DNA of 64,000 bases from Microcebus murinus (taxonomy: Eukaryota > Chordata > Mammalia > Primates > Cheirogaleidae), in contig NC_134110.1 in assembly GCF_040939455.1 (NCBI RefSeq), positions 99,787,001-99,851,000 of the forward strand, read 5' to 3'. Shown here piece by piece: positions 13,061 to 24,180 of the stretch. Both the position numbers and the translations under genes were made by a program. Each line of letters begins with the position of its first letter. Position 1 is the stretch's first letter. The notes beneath the pieces are model-generated. The model saw nothing but the letters and a program-made list of their open reading frames with translations, had not been told where the DNA came from and did no database searches.

Positions 13061-16000
13061 ACAGTTCACTTTAACCACAACGCAGGATGGGAGGCCAGGT
13101 AGGAGGCTGTGCCCAGAGGGGTCCCAGTTCGGGTAGGCAGGGGGGAGTGAAGAGAGTCCCTCTGGCCCAGAGCCCTGCAGGGCCCATGCAGCCCCTCCCA
13201 CCCCTTCTGCAACTGTGTCAGCTCCAGTCAAGCTGCTGCTCGCAGGGATTTGCTGTCCTCTCTGAGGCGATCTTCGTCATGTTACTAGACGCTCTGGTAG
13301 CCTGTCTTCTCCAGAATAAACTCCTTTGTTTCTTGTCTCCGGAGACAGCAGCATAGAAGGACAGCCCAGTGACCCCCAGAGAGCTGCAGCAGCCTGTGGG
13401 TGTCCCCGCGCTCTGAGGCAAGAACTTGGCACCAAGAAGGCTGAGCTGTTTCTGAGCCCTTGGGGTCCTCGCAGGGGGCTTTCTCTGAGACAGTCCAGCC
13501 CTAAGAACAGAGAACGCTACCAACCCGTGTCCTCAGGGTATCGAGTCATTTTTTGTAAACCACCTAGAAAGGTATTGCTGGGCTTGAAAGCACAATTTAC
13601 TGCTGCATTATTAAATGGTCCCAGCAGCAAGCCACATTCTTTTTATTGACAGAGTGAAAATGAGGCGACCCAGAGGGCAGGACACTGGAAAATAGGGCAG
13701 AAGCTGGGGTTCCAGCGCCGCACCCCCAACACACACGGGAAAAGGCCTCTTACTCTCGGCGAGAACCTGCAGGCCTGGGAAACAGTTCTGCGTTCAAGAT
13801 CCTTGGAGCAAGCCACAGCGTGTGCAAGGCAGGGTATTTTTAAAGGGCATCCACTGCTGCCAGAAATTGTTTGAGGAAGGAAGCCAGGAAAAAGAGGCAA
13901 TCAAAAGCAGACAAAGGAAGTGTCCCCTGTGGTCCCAAGGCCCTGGCAGCAGTTTGGGGCTGCCAGGCCCCTTCCCACACCCCTTCGCTTCCCTCCCGCT
14001 CCTCTCTAGCCTCAGGAGGGACCCACATACACCCTGCGGAATGAGCTGCCCACGCCTTCCTTTCTTGTGTATGACCCAGGAAAATCATGAGGACCAACAA
14101 TGTCCCTGTCACCCAAGCTTTCCCAAGACCGGGCCACCAAAACCCGATCCTGTCTCATACTTCTCTGCAAACCCTTGAATAATTTATAGCTCACTCTTCC
14201 ATTTTCTGAACTAAGTGGCCTCTATTGTGTAGAACTTTAATCTAAATAAAATCAAATACATATTCTTGATCTTATCCTTTTATACCTCTGAGGGGAAAAA
14301 AATCCTTATCTTATAGATTACACTTCTTATTCTATTCTTTCTCTGTCATGTTATTCCGTTAAAGCCAACCTCCTCCAATTAAGCTTCCTTCCATCCCAGG
14401 GCTTGAAAGACTACCAGGGAGCCAGGGTGGGGGCAAAATTAAGAGCAGAGCCGGGATTCAGAATGGCCAGTTATATTTATAGAGAAGGTTTTCTGTTCAC
14501 AAAGTATGGATATACTGTATTCTCATTCAAAGCCATGAAGAATGGGTAAAATCAAGTGTGCGCCCAGAGACACGCAGCCAGTAACTGAATTCTGGATGCT
14601 GGAGTTGTTTCCCACACTCTCTGGGGAGGGGCTGCATTGCCCCCCAGCCCTGCGGGGAGGATTGTCTCACTGCAGTGCACTTTGCTCCTTCAGCAATCCT
14701 ACCTTGCCAGGTGGCTACCACAGGTGTCCCTGCTCCAGAGTGAGGCCAAGTCCCTGTGTCTGCACGTCATGACCACGGCCTCCTGCCTCCCGGGTGGGCT
14801 CTGCTCCTCCCCTCCTCGGGCACACCTACTGCAGTCTCCGCCACATCTGCACACTCTAGCCTGTGCCCAAATCTCTTCTCCAGCCACCTATCCCCTCCTG
14901 GACCACGCCCCCGCGCACGGGTTGTTTCTGTCTTCTCCATGCGCTCACATTGTGCTCGCCGTGTTGTGCATATGTATGTTGCTAATCTATTTCTGTCTCC
15001 CATACTGATTTTTCAATTCCTTAGAGAACTGCATTTGTGTCCTTAATGCTTGACACTTAGTAGATGTTCGATACACATCTGCAAGAGGAAAGAACTGAGG
15101 GAGGAAGAGAAAGAGGATGGAGGGAGGATCCACATTCATGCTTTCAGGATACAAATTTCCAGTCATCGGAACATAGCTCCAAACAGACCCCTCCACGATA
15201 AGCCTGGGCAAACTCTCTTTGGTCTCTCCTTGAGAAACTCCCACCACGAGCGTTCTTTCCATCTTCCCCTCTGCCGGGCAGGCAGAGTTCCATTTAAGCA
15301 GACCCCCAGCTCTCCAACCATAAAACAGCTTTGACTCTTGTGGACATTAAGAGTCAAAGAAGTGGTTGTAGTGTGGTGTCATCACGGACACCACATGCCA
15401 GCACCACCTCTGCCTGTGCCACCCATCCTCCACCTGCCACCGCAAGTGCACCTCGCTCTCCTTGGTTTTATTTACCCTGCTCCCAGTTTGTGAGGCAGGG
15501 TCCGTGTCACCATTCCCCATTTCCTGGGCCCCCTTCCAAGTTCTCCAAGCATGAATAGCTCTGAATGTGGGTGACCAGACAGTGGTTCTCATTAGAATTC
15601 ACACTTGATTCTGGACCCTGGGGACCCAGACTCACATCTCCCAGGGGTGCACCGCCCCGCACATTGCCCTAACTCGGCCAGGAACTGTCAATATTGGTGA
15701 TGCTCGCGGATGATTTGTGGCATGTGGGCCATGAAATTCACATGCATGGCAGACAACAAAGGCACCTTGGGGACATATGGGAAGGAGGAACAGCAAATGA
15801 TTCTGTCTCAGCCGTTTCAGTTGACAGGGCTGGCGCAAGGCCGGCTGGCGGAGCTGGCCCTTCCACAAGTAGGACAGGATAAAGCGTGTAGGGGGCCAGC
15901 CTGAGCTCATGGACCACCTTGCCCATTCACTTTTCAAATGCCTACCTGCTTTCTAGGAAACAGCAGGGACGTTTGTGGAGGTATAGCATTTGTGCTCCTT

Positions 16001-16334
16001 ATTAGGTATCTTTAGGTGTAAAGAGTATATTTTCAAGAGATTAGTTTCATGCCCAAACTCCATCCTGTGTATAGGATATGCTGACACCAAGAGGTTTCCT
16101 ATAGTTTTATGTGGCTGATTGGCTGACTGCTCAGAGTGTCCCTGGGCTTGAATGCAGACAGCCACCACCCAAGCCCACATTACAACCACCTAAAAAGCCT
16201 TCCCAAATTACCAGGTCTCGCAATTAGCCCAAAATGTTTCAGTGCATGTAGGGAAAAGTGTAAGAATTTTGAAGTCTGAGAAATGTGGACGTGAACCCTG
16301 ATTCTGTTACACGCTGGAAACGCATTCACAAGCG
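13061..16334. other. GC-richer intronic sequence, no gene seen
   Basis: Many open frames of 60-123 codons overlap on both strands here because the DNA is GC-rich and stop-poor. None shows a recognisable domain, a start context or splice partners. A weak MIR-like segment may lie at 14540-14600 ('gcccagagacacgcagccag'). I call no gene. Confidence 0.45.
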
Positions 16335-16530
16335 AGGGGAGGGGCCAGAAAACTAAAGTCCATGGGCCAAATTCAGGCACTGCCTGTTTTTTCGTCTGTT
16401 CAGGTATCATCTCTGGCTGCTTTCTCAGTTCAATGGCAAAGTCGAGTGGTTGTGACAGAGGCCAATGCCTGGCAAAGCCCCAAATACGTATCTGACCCTC
16501 TACAGAAAAAGTTTGCTGCCCTTGAGTAAG
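16335..16530 (+). mobile_element. Non-autonomous hAT-type DNA transposon fragment
   Basis: 'catgggccaaattcaggcac', 'tctctggctgctttctcagt', 'gagtggttgtgacagaggcc' and 'ctacagaaaaagtttgctgc' match, in order, a common mammalian hAT-type MER element that begins 'ggtcggcaaactacggcccg'. I recognise the consensus but am not sure of its MER number. No transposase is encoded. Confidence 0.65.
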
Positions 16531-16668
16531 ATTATTTCACCTCACAATGCCTCACTTTCCTCATTTGTAAAATGGGTCAAATTCTTACATTGAAGAAGTG
16601 ATGCTGTGAGAAACAAATGAGATAATATATGTAAAGAAGTCAGCAATGTCTGATACATGTTGGGGTCT
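16531..16668 (+). repeat. MIR SINE
   Basis: 'ctcactttcctcatttgtaa' and 'aatgagataatatatgtaaa' follow the 3' half of the MIR consensus in the forward direction. Confidence 0.65.
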
Positions 16669-17024
16669 TTAAATTATGATTTTTTTTTCTTTTTGAGACA
16701 GAGTCTCACTTTGTTGCCCAGGCTAGAGTGAGTGCCATGGCGTCAGCCTAGCTCACAGCAACCTCAAACTCCTGGGCTCAAGCGATCCTCCTGCCTCAGC
16801 CTACTGAGTAGCTGGGACTACAGGCATGCGCCACCATGCCCGGCTAATTTTTTGTATATATATTAGTTGGCCAATTAATTTCTTTCTATTTAGAGTAGAG
16901 ACGGGGTCTCACTCTTGCTCAGGCTGGTTTCGAACTCCTGACCTCGAGCTATCCGCCCGCCTCGGCCTCCCAGAGTGCTAGGATGACAGGTGTGAGCCAC
17001 CGTGCCTGGCCTTAAATTATGATT
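16669..17024 (-). mobile_element. Dimeric Alu-type SINE with 13-bp target-site duplication
   Basis: The element body is 16681-17011, starting with the T-tract of the inverted A-tail and ending '...ccaccgtgcctggcc', the inverted Alu start. The linker contains 'attagttggccaattaattt', the strepsirrhine-type insertion. The word 'ttaaattatgatt' flanks it at 16669-16681 and 17012-17024. A clean duplication and low visible divergence suggest a fairly young copy. It sits directly after a MIR. Confidence 0.95.
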
Positions 17025-18469
17025 ATTTTAATCTTGCTGTTGTCCAGCCATGTGGCTCTTGGTCAGGTAAGAGAAGGACACAGCTTGCCTTCCTGTCTCC
17101 ACCGCCGTTTCCCTCTTTATTTCTCTTCATTTCACCCCGTTTCACTTCCTACCACCCAAAGTAGAAAAACTGCAAGAGAAAATAATGTAGTGTTTAAAAA
17201 AAATGGTATGGAAAATAAACCTACTCTATAGGAAAATTTAAATCTATCGGGCATCTCAGGTTACTTATATCTTTCAAGTAGTAATATTGATCTCATTTTG
17301 TTTTCAGTGTAAATTTAAGTATGCAATATGTAATAGAGCACAGAAAACAGGACTTATCTTTTCCTATATATAGAATTTTGTTTTCCTAAAGAAAGTATTG
17401 TTTAAATAGTTTCAAATTCCACATACAAAATGTTTGTCTTCTTAGGAAATTTTAATAAAAGCTAATTTTCTTTAATGGAATGGAGCTATGTGAGATTATC
17501 TGAGTTTTTTTTTTTTTTTTTATTCAGAAGGAAATAACTTTTCACATTTGTTAAGAAGGAGGACAGACACTCTGCTTCTCCCAACAAGGTCCTTCAACTA
17601 TTTTTATATCAAAACATTTTCAGAATTTCAGTTCAGTGTTTCCTTATCACCTCCTTAGCAGCCTTACAATTTGCCTTGCAAAGAAGCTCGAATCCTCAGA
17701 GTGGATTACTAAAAGAATGTATATCCCTACCAAAACTAAACACATTAAAGCATTTAAATATCTTTAATCAGAACTATTACAAGGTTTAACACAGAGATAA
17801 AATGGCTTCGGCACAAGAAGACTGCGGAAATCCCGCGCCGGTGGAGTTTGCCGCCACTCCTGACCTTCACGGCGAGGCCAAGATGCGAGCACAGAGGGGC
17901 CTGCGCCTCAGTTGCCACCTTCCTTCACCCGGGCTACTTAGCTACGATTCCAGCCCAGGGGGTCTACTGCATTTATGCTCGTAACTGAAAAACAAACTCT
18001 CAACATGCTGAAGAAACAGGACACCATTCTGGTTCTGGATCTGCATTCTGTGACCCGTTACTCTTGGACCCTATGATCCAACTCAAATGAAGAAATATTT
18101 TTACTGAGGTGGAAATGCAGGAAGACTGGGGGAGCTATTTTAGATCAGAAAGCATGAAGAGGAGAAAGCGTGGCTTTCCTTCCAGGTCCCTGTTTTTCTC
18201 ATCCAGTTTGTGAAAAGAATCCCAGACAGTATCTTTGGCCTGGGTGCAAGCACGGGTGCTGTGGCCTGCAGGGGCAGGTGACAGGAGCCTGCCAGGAGGC
18301 AGAGGCCTGAGGAGGGGTCACTGACGAAAGCCCTCGGGGTCACGTACAACCCCCTATGTCGGCCCCTCATGAGTCCGAACTGAAGGAGATTTGAGAATTC
18401 GCTACACTTGTCCGAGTTTCATCTGCCGGTGTTAGTGAGGGCTGACGCACCAGTCTGTGGCTCTAGTGA
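17025..18469. other. Intronic sequence, no gene supported
   Basis: A T-run lies at 17505-17521. The GC-rich patch at 17810-17940 has a 60-codon open frame with an in-context ATG at 17802, but it is followed by out-of-frame sequence and no homolog is recognised. It could be an old processed pseudogene piece or chance. Confidence 0.4.
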
Positions 18470-18640
18470 ACAGAGCTTTGGAATCTGGGGATTCTGACTC
18501 CCGTCCTCCTTGCTAATTACATGAGCCTGGGCAAGTTGTTTAACCTCTGTCTATTTTTCTGTTTCCCTGTTTGCAAAGAGCAATGCTTACCTCAGAACGC
18601 TAGCATAAGAGTCAAGTTAGACAAAGGATGTAGGTCCACA
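18470..18640 (+). repeat. MIR SINE
   Basis: 'gaatctggggattctgactc', 'gagcctgggcaagttgttta' and 'acctctgtctatttttctgt' follow the MIR consensus in the forward direction (source: tRNA-derived head, then core). Confidence 0.75.
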
Positions 18641-19259
18641 GCACATCACTGTGCACAAAACAGGGGCCCAATAGATGCTTTTACGAGCCTCACATGCACT
18701 AAGGAAATTGTAAAATTTCTTGACTATGACAAACCAATATTACACGGCCATCTCAGATTCAATGCTTTTGTTTCTTAGTTTGTTTAGGGACCGTACCTTT
18801 AGGTAAAAAAAAAAAAAAAAAAAATGATGGTGTGTGTGAGAAGATGTGTGTGTTATCAACAGTCATATGATAATCTTACATCCATAGCCAGGGGGGATTA
18901 TGTTGTGAATCATCCATTCCCAAACTATTTATGAAAAGATACTTTGAATTTCCTCCAAAAAGGCTGAAATCAACAGAAAAGATGAAGAAATGGAGAGAGA
19001 GGAAGGAAAGTGAAGATGTTTGCAATGCGGATGGTGGGAAGACAGGGAAACGAGATGAGAACTGCCACCGGACGGCAAATGCACTAACTCAAGAAACCGA
19101 GAGACAAGCAGAACGGCCGTGCTGGGTGCAGCAGTGAGCCCGAGACGCCCATCTGCCCTCCTGGGGACATCCGTCCGTCAGGGCCGCACAGATGAAGAAC
19201 GACAGCGAGCAGGCTGAGGCGTACCAGGAAGAACAAATACGGGGTGTCGGGGGCTAGGG
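18641..19259. other. Intronic sequence with an A-tract
   Basis: A run of about 20 A lies at 18804-18824, perhaps the tail of an unrecognisable retroposon. The rest shows no gene. The open frame at 18931-19137 has no recognisable domain. Confidence 0.4.
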
Positions 19260-19480
19260 AAGCTTCCCTAAGTAAATGAATGATGTTTCAACTGAAAACT
19301 GAAGGATACGTAGGGATTAACTGGAGAGAGCAGCTTTTCAAGGGAGAGCACTGCATTTCCTGTCTCTGGGAAGAGAATGTGGCTTTATGTAGCATTTGAG
19401 AAATGGAGAGGTGGCAGTGTGGCTGGAACACAGAGAGGCAGGTGCAAGGTGAGGCAGGAGAGGTCAGAGGGACTCAGAGA
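19260..19480 (-). repeat. L2 LINE fragment
   Basis: 'gatgtttcaactgaaaactg', 'aagggagagcactgcatttc' and 'gaggtggcagtgtggctgga' follow the reverse complement of L2 in order. Ends are approximate. Confidence 0.6.
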
Positions 19481-20163
19481 GCCACCAGGTCGTGCCTCTC
19501 AAGCTGTCCTGATGGAGCCCTGCCACCAGCGGCACGAGCATCCCTGGAGCACGCAGCAAGTTCGCTCTCAGCTCGGCTGCTCTGGCTCAGTCAGCAAGGG
19601 GAAAGGAGAACTCCGTGAGGACCCTTTGGGTGATTCTGCATGAAGGGTATATCTGTTGCTTTATTCCCTCTGTTTTTGTGTATGTTTGAAATTTTTCATG
19701 ACAGCAAATTTTTAAGTTTTTAAAAAAATTCAGCCCTTTCTCACCAGCTACACTTTGGTTCTGAACACAGACCAACGACCAGGTGTTTCCCTGAGACTGC
19801 ACCCTTTGGCTTGCCTGTTGTAGGAGAAGGTTATGTCCTCCCCAGGGAGAAAGAAAAGACAGGCTCATTCCCTTTGTTGAAGAATCAAAGAATTAGAGCG
19901 GTTGGTTCAATTCCCCGAACCTCTTACATCTAGGGAATTAGGCTATAAATCCTATAAAGCATTCTCTGGGGATTTCCAAGAATTCTTGTTTACACCCAGA
20001 CCACAAACAACACGACAGGAGTACAGATTTTATTTCACAGTGTTTTGGCATTTGCAGCTCAAACTGAAATTGCAAAGAAACAGAATAGGGGAGCAATGAA
20101 GAATTGTGCAAACCTTTTGAGCATTTCACTCTCTCTGGTTCTAGCTCTACATTTGGAATACTC
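19481..20163. other. Intronic sequence, nothing recognised
   Basis: No gene or assignable repeat. The short open frames on both strands overlap and lack support. Confidence 0.4.
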
Positions 20164-20223
20164 TTTCTTCCTTTCTTCCTTCCTTCTTTTTAATCTTTCT
20201 TCCTTTCTTCCTTCTTTTTAATC
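20164..20223 (+). repeat. Two-copy pyrimidine tandem duplication
   Basis: A unit beginning 'tttcttcctttcttcc' and ending 'ttctttttaatc' occurs at 20164-20195 (32 bp) and 20196-20223 (28 bp). The two differ by one TTCC block. This looks like slippage plus unit duplication in a TTCC-rich tract. Confidence 0.85.
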
Positions 20224-20227
20224 TAAG

Positions 20228-20450
20228 TGCCAATTCTTAATATATGTTGGGCTCTATGCAAGGTTTGCGGGGCCAGAAAGGTAAACAGGTAATTATCCTG
20301 GCCTAAAGGCCCCCTCTACAGAGAAACACAATAACTAAACAAGCACAAAATAAAACATAATTGTATTAAATAAAGAGGGATCGGTGCTCTGCAGGAAGAG
20401 GAAGGGGTACTTTGTATGGAAATCTGTCCGTGGAGAGAACTACTTTATAC
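20228..20450 (-). repeat. L2 LINE fragment
   Basis: 'tgggctctatgcaaggtttg', 'gccccctctacagagaaaca' and the following 'aataactaaacaagcacaaa' resemble the reverse-complement L2 3' region. Old copy. Confidence 0.45.
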
Positions 20451-20464
20451 TTGGGAGCCAGAGA

Positions 20465-20575
20465 TAGCCCCCTCCTAATTTAGAGGTTTCAAAATCAAAG
20501 ATATTCTTGGATTAGAACATTTTCAAGGGTCTCATATCCCCTACTAACCCTTCATCCATTATTTCCCTGAGGAAA
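20465..20575 (+). repeat. Diverged direct repeat, copy 1
   Basis: A segment running through 'cttggattagaacattttca' and 'ctcatatcccctactaaccc' is similar to 21410-21510 further on. Copies differ by several substitutions and small gaps. The family is not recognised. Confidence 0.6.
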
Positions 20576-22560
20576 TGATGTTTAAATTAGTAGGATAATG
20601 CTTTTGTCCACTACCCCCCATGCACACCCCCATCAACCATACTCTGAGCTATCATTTTGTGTAATCTTAATATGAAGAATTCTCTACATCCCTCAATAAA
20701 ACTGCATTTAGACACAAATTAAAGAAGGTTATAGGAAAGCATAATCACTTGTGATGAAAAGCAGAGGTTAGTGATGCTGAGCCCTTTTACTGGGAACTGT
20801 GGCGTTGAAATCAAATCTGTATTTGGAGCAAAGCCACAGGATTGAAAGCAGGGTGCAGAAAGGAATAGCTAGAGCTGACCCTGACACTCAAGTGGAGTAT
20901 GTTCCTGTCTTATTTTGAGCTTTGTTTGTGTTTTAAGAATGGATTTGGGGTTGGGTTTGGAAACCCCAAACTTTATTTCATTAATTCAACTTTTTTATAA
21001 TAATTCAGTTTCATGTGAAGTGCAATGGGAGCAGGAAATAATGGGAAAGAAAGATGGAGCAGAGTGAAAGGGGAGGAGGGAACAATAGCTAGAGAGAGGA
21101 AAAGGAAGGGAAGGAAGGAAAGGACATGAAGAGAGATACTCTAAAAGGAAAGAACATTCCTAAGCAAAAGAAAAGAAGAGGAAAGAAACTCAAGACCTTG
21201 CTGTTCACTTGGACTAATGGTATTGATTTCTGTCAGTTCCTTTTGAAATGTTAATTAGCTAACTAGCTAGTACCAGACCCATAACCCTTATTCCGAAATA
21301 TCTTTATTCAAAATGGACATGTATCTTAGACGTCTTCTGAAAAACTAGCCACTGGCTTACTAAGCAGTGTCTATAATTCTTCAAATCACAGATCTGAGGA
21401 GACAGAAGTAGATCCCTTCTAGTCTAGAGTTGCAAAACCAAAACTCTTGGATTATAATATTTCCAAGGCTGTTATATCCCTTAACAACCCTTATCCAAAG
21501 AAAAGGAATATCTATATCTATATAGCTATATAGATAATCAGCTCAAAATGGTGGAATAAACTGTCTTAGTAACTTTATGGTCATTGAACTGTTGTATTCA
21601 AAGTCAGATTGATTGTTCAGGCTGCAGTGCAGTAAGAAAGCAAAGACACCTGGATCACCTAGACTCAATTCAGTGACAGAAGCAATGCAGCAAAATGGCA
21701 CACATTATGAACACATGGATTTGGTTGGCTTTGCAACATGGTATTTCAGTTGAGCTACACATAAAACCCTTTTCTTAGAACTGTGGCAGCCTATCTGGAA
21801 ATTCATGTTCTCTTTCATTCTAAGAAGGGTATTACACTAACGACAGGGGGGATAAAAGGAAGAATTATGTTCTTTCCACAAGAAAGCAAACGTTGTCACC
21901 TAGGAAATTGCTTCCAGGTATTCCATCGTAGGCCTGTGGGGTTTCAGGTAAGTAGACACAGCCCTAGAGCTCACAAGCCTGGTGAGTTGGAGGAGGTGGT
22001 TTGAGATGTGGGAGTAAGTCAGGTCACTCAGAGAGATGCTGGGAAGGGAAGAGGACCAAGGATGACATCCAAGCAATGCCATAGCTCAAGGACAAGCAGA
22101 CAAAATGGGGAAACACGAAAGAAAGAACAGGAGGGGAAACAGGAGATGAATCTGAAACAAAGGAAGAGAAGAGATAAAATCAAGTGAACGGTTATTTCCT
22201 GGGGTACAGGAGTCTTGTCACATGTTTGTAAGACCTGGGGAAGGAGCTCTTAGAGAGGAAGAGATGGAATACAAAGGAGGCAGGATAACTGATAGGGTCC
22301 TTTCTCAAGGAATCAGGAGGATCAGCTCTGGAGTTGAAGAAGGACAGTTTTCACCTGAGACAAGTGGGAGGCAGGAGGGATGGAAGATAAATCATTTAAC
22401 CTCTCAAAGTAAGACTCAATTTCTTTTCTATAAAATGAGATTATTATACCAGGTAAATTCTGAGTCTTATCGTCTGTGTTCACATTTTAAGAAATAATAT
22501 AATCCCTTTGAGTCCCCTGTAGCTATTTTTATAGTTTGATCGTAGAGTGAAGTTTTCATG
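20576..22560. other. Intronic sequence outside the direct repeat, no gene
   Basis: AT-rich with a purine-rich stretch (AAAG/GGAA type) at 21050-21195. Short open frames on both strands are not supported. Confidence 0.4.
21410..21510 (+). repeat. Diverged direct repeat, copy 2
   Basis: Partner of 20465-20575. It has 'cttggattataatatttcca' and 'gttatatcccttaacaaccc' in the same order and spacing. The two copies sit about 940 bp apart on the same strand. Confidence 0.6.
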
Positions 22561-22618
22561 AGTGATATGCTATTATTCTGATAGAAAATACAAACACATT
22601 ATATATTGTATTTTTACA

Positions 22619-22660
22619 TACACACACACACACACAGTGGAATATATATATATTCCACTG
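22619..22660. repeat. CA microsatellite joined to a 26-bp perfect palindrome
   Basis: About nine CA units run up to 22636. The palindrome spans 22635-22660: each arm is CAGTGGAATATAT, with no loop. It can fold as a cruciform or hairpin. Confidence 0.9.
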
Positions 22661-22729
22661 AAGGAAATTTTATGTTTTAGTATTTTAATGATGTTGAAAA
22701 TAATGCACTGTTCAATGTCACATATGTAT

Positions 22730-23330
22730 TCCTGCCCGGGGTGCATAACCTGAATCCAGCCATGAAAAAACAGCAGATAAGCCCAAAACGAAGAACACTT
22801 CCTTCTTCTTCTTCTTCTTCTTTTTTTTTTTTTTAATTTCAGGATACTGTACTCTCCAAAAAATGTCAATGTCTTAAAGAAAGGCTGTAGAAATATTCCA
22901 GATTAAAAAAATTAAATTGTAATACCTGATCCTAGACTCAATCCTGTACCAGAGGGAAAAATTCTGGAATGGATATTGTTGATGGCAATTGTGACACTGG
23001 AATATTGATGGTAGGTTAGGAAAAAGTATCAGTGTTAAATTAACCAAAGTCATCACTTTACTGTGGTACGTAAGAGAAAATCCCTATTCTTAGGAGGTAA
23101 ACACTGATGTATTTTAGCGCAAAGGGCTATGATACGTGATATATACAATTTCTTCTCTAATGGTATGAGAGAGACAGACAGAGAAACAGGAAGAGAGACA
23201 GAGAGGACGCAATGATGAAGCACATGAGACCAGTGGACAATCTGGGCAAAGAGTACATAGGTGTTCTTAGTACTATTTTTATTTGTACAGTTCTTCTGTA
23301 AGTTTGAAATTATTTCAAATAAAAGCCTAA
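22730..23330 (+). mobile_element. Old L1M 3' end fragment
   Basis: In order, 'taacctgaatccagccatga', 'cctgatcctagactcaatcc', 'gcaattgtgacactggaata', 'cagtgttaaattaaccaaag' and 'ttgaaattatttcaaataaa' follow the 3' UTR of old L1M elements in the forward sense. A TTC microsatellite lies inside at 22801-22821. There is no coding part. Confidence 0.55.
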
Positions 23331-23999
23331 AACATACATCGTTAGCTAAAGGAGTCCTCCGAGGCCCTTGTCCCAGCACGCGTCAGCCCCGTCTGAGCCC
23401 CACTGCACCGAAGTCCCAGGGTCCTGTACCACTCAGGCGGCGCCCTCTGCTGGCGGGAGGCTGCCTTGGCCTTGGAGATAACCAGTGTCGTTTGTATTAA
23501 GAGCAAAAGAACTAAGCATTCTGTGGCAGGTGTGAATGTCCCTAAAATGACCCCATATTTTCTATTCAGACATTGATTTGTCTTCTAAAAATTAATTGCT
23601 AAACAAGAGAAAAAACAAATCATAATCAAATAAGGAAGAGAAATTCTAATTGTTGCTGAAGCAGAGAATTCAAAAAGGGGGTGGCCACGACAGACATGAA
23701 ATTTCCCTTTGGTTTAGATTTTTTTAATTGTAATATATTAATATATGGAAACCAAGGCTGATAGAAAGTCTTCATTTTTCTGCTGCCAGAATATCATCTT
23801 GTCAAGTTCCTGGAGTGGCAAACACAGACTGAATTGCTCTTTTAGGACACGCAATAAAAGGGATAAAGATTACAGGCGAATTTGAACGAGGCTAATTTTT
23901 CTAGCCTGACAACAGGTAATAATTTCATGACGCTGTGTACTTAAAGTCTGTTACTATCTTGTCACTGCTTTGGAAAGCAGCTTTAAATAACGTCTTCCA
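23331..23999. other. Intronic sequence holding one CTCF motif
   Basis: A moderately GC-rich segment (23360-23480) gives way to AT-rich DNA. No gene is seen. The CTCF-type motif is listed separately. Confidence 0.4.
23441..23453 (-). promoter_or_regulatory. CTCF core motif, minus orientation
   Basis: Read on the minus strand, the 13 bases are CCAGCAGAGGGCG, which fits the CTCF core consensus CCASYAGRKGGCR at all 13 positions. The flanking bases (CCCG before, CCG after) also suit strong sites. Binding is inferred from the motif alone. Confidence 0.65.
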
Positions 24000-24180
24000 G
24001 TGCAAAGCGGTGGAACCACGGCGCCCACCAGGTGGCGTCCGCGTCTGGCTCGCACGCCCCGGCCCGCGCTGCGGCCGTCTCCCTGAAGGGGGCGCTGCGC
24101 CGGGCGCGGCCCTAAAGGAGGCGCGCGCGCGGAGAGGGGCGTTCCGGTGCAGGAACTGCGCGGGCTGCGCAGTTTAAAGA
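24000..24180. promoter_or_regulatory. Short CpG-rich patch
   Basis: About 180 bp with dense CpG (for example 'gcgccgggcgcggcc' and 'ggcgcgcgcgcgga') inside otherwise AT-rich intron. It is too short for a classical promoter island. It contains one perfect and one partial (24082-24094, 11 of 13) CTCF-like core. It may be an intronic regulatory element about 1.6 kb before the last XKR4 exon. Confidence 0.6.
24025..24037 (+). promoter_or_regulatory. CTCF core motif, plus orientation
   Basis: CCACCAGGTGGCG fits CCASYAGRKGGCR at all 13 positions on the plus strand. It lies 572 bp right of the minus-strand motif, so the two point away from each other. Confidence 0.65.

Noticed and set aside
12300..15940. 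Many overlapping frames of 60-123 codons on both strands
   Set aside because: GC-rich, stop-poor DNA without domains, splice signals in order, or consistent frame; typical chance ORFs.
17802..17984. 60-codon frame in a GC-rich patch, possible pseudogene
   Set aside because: No parent protein recognised and the flanks are out of frame; evidence is too thin to call.
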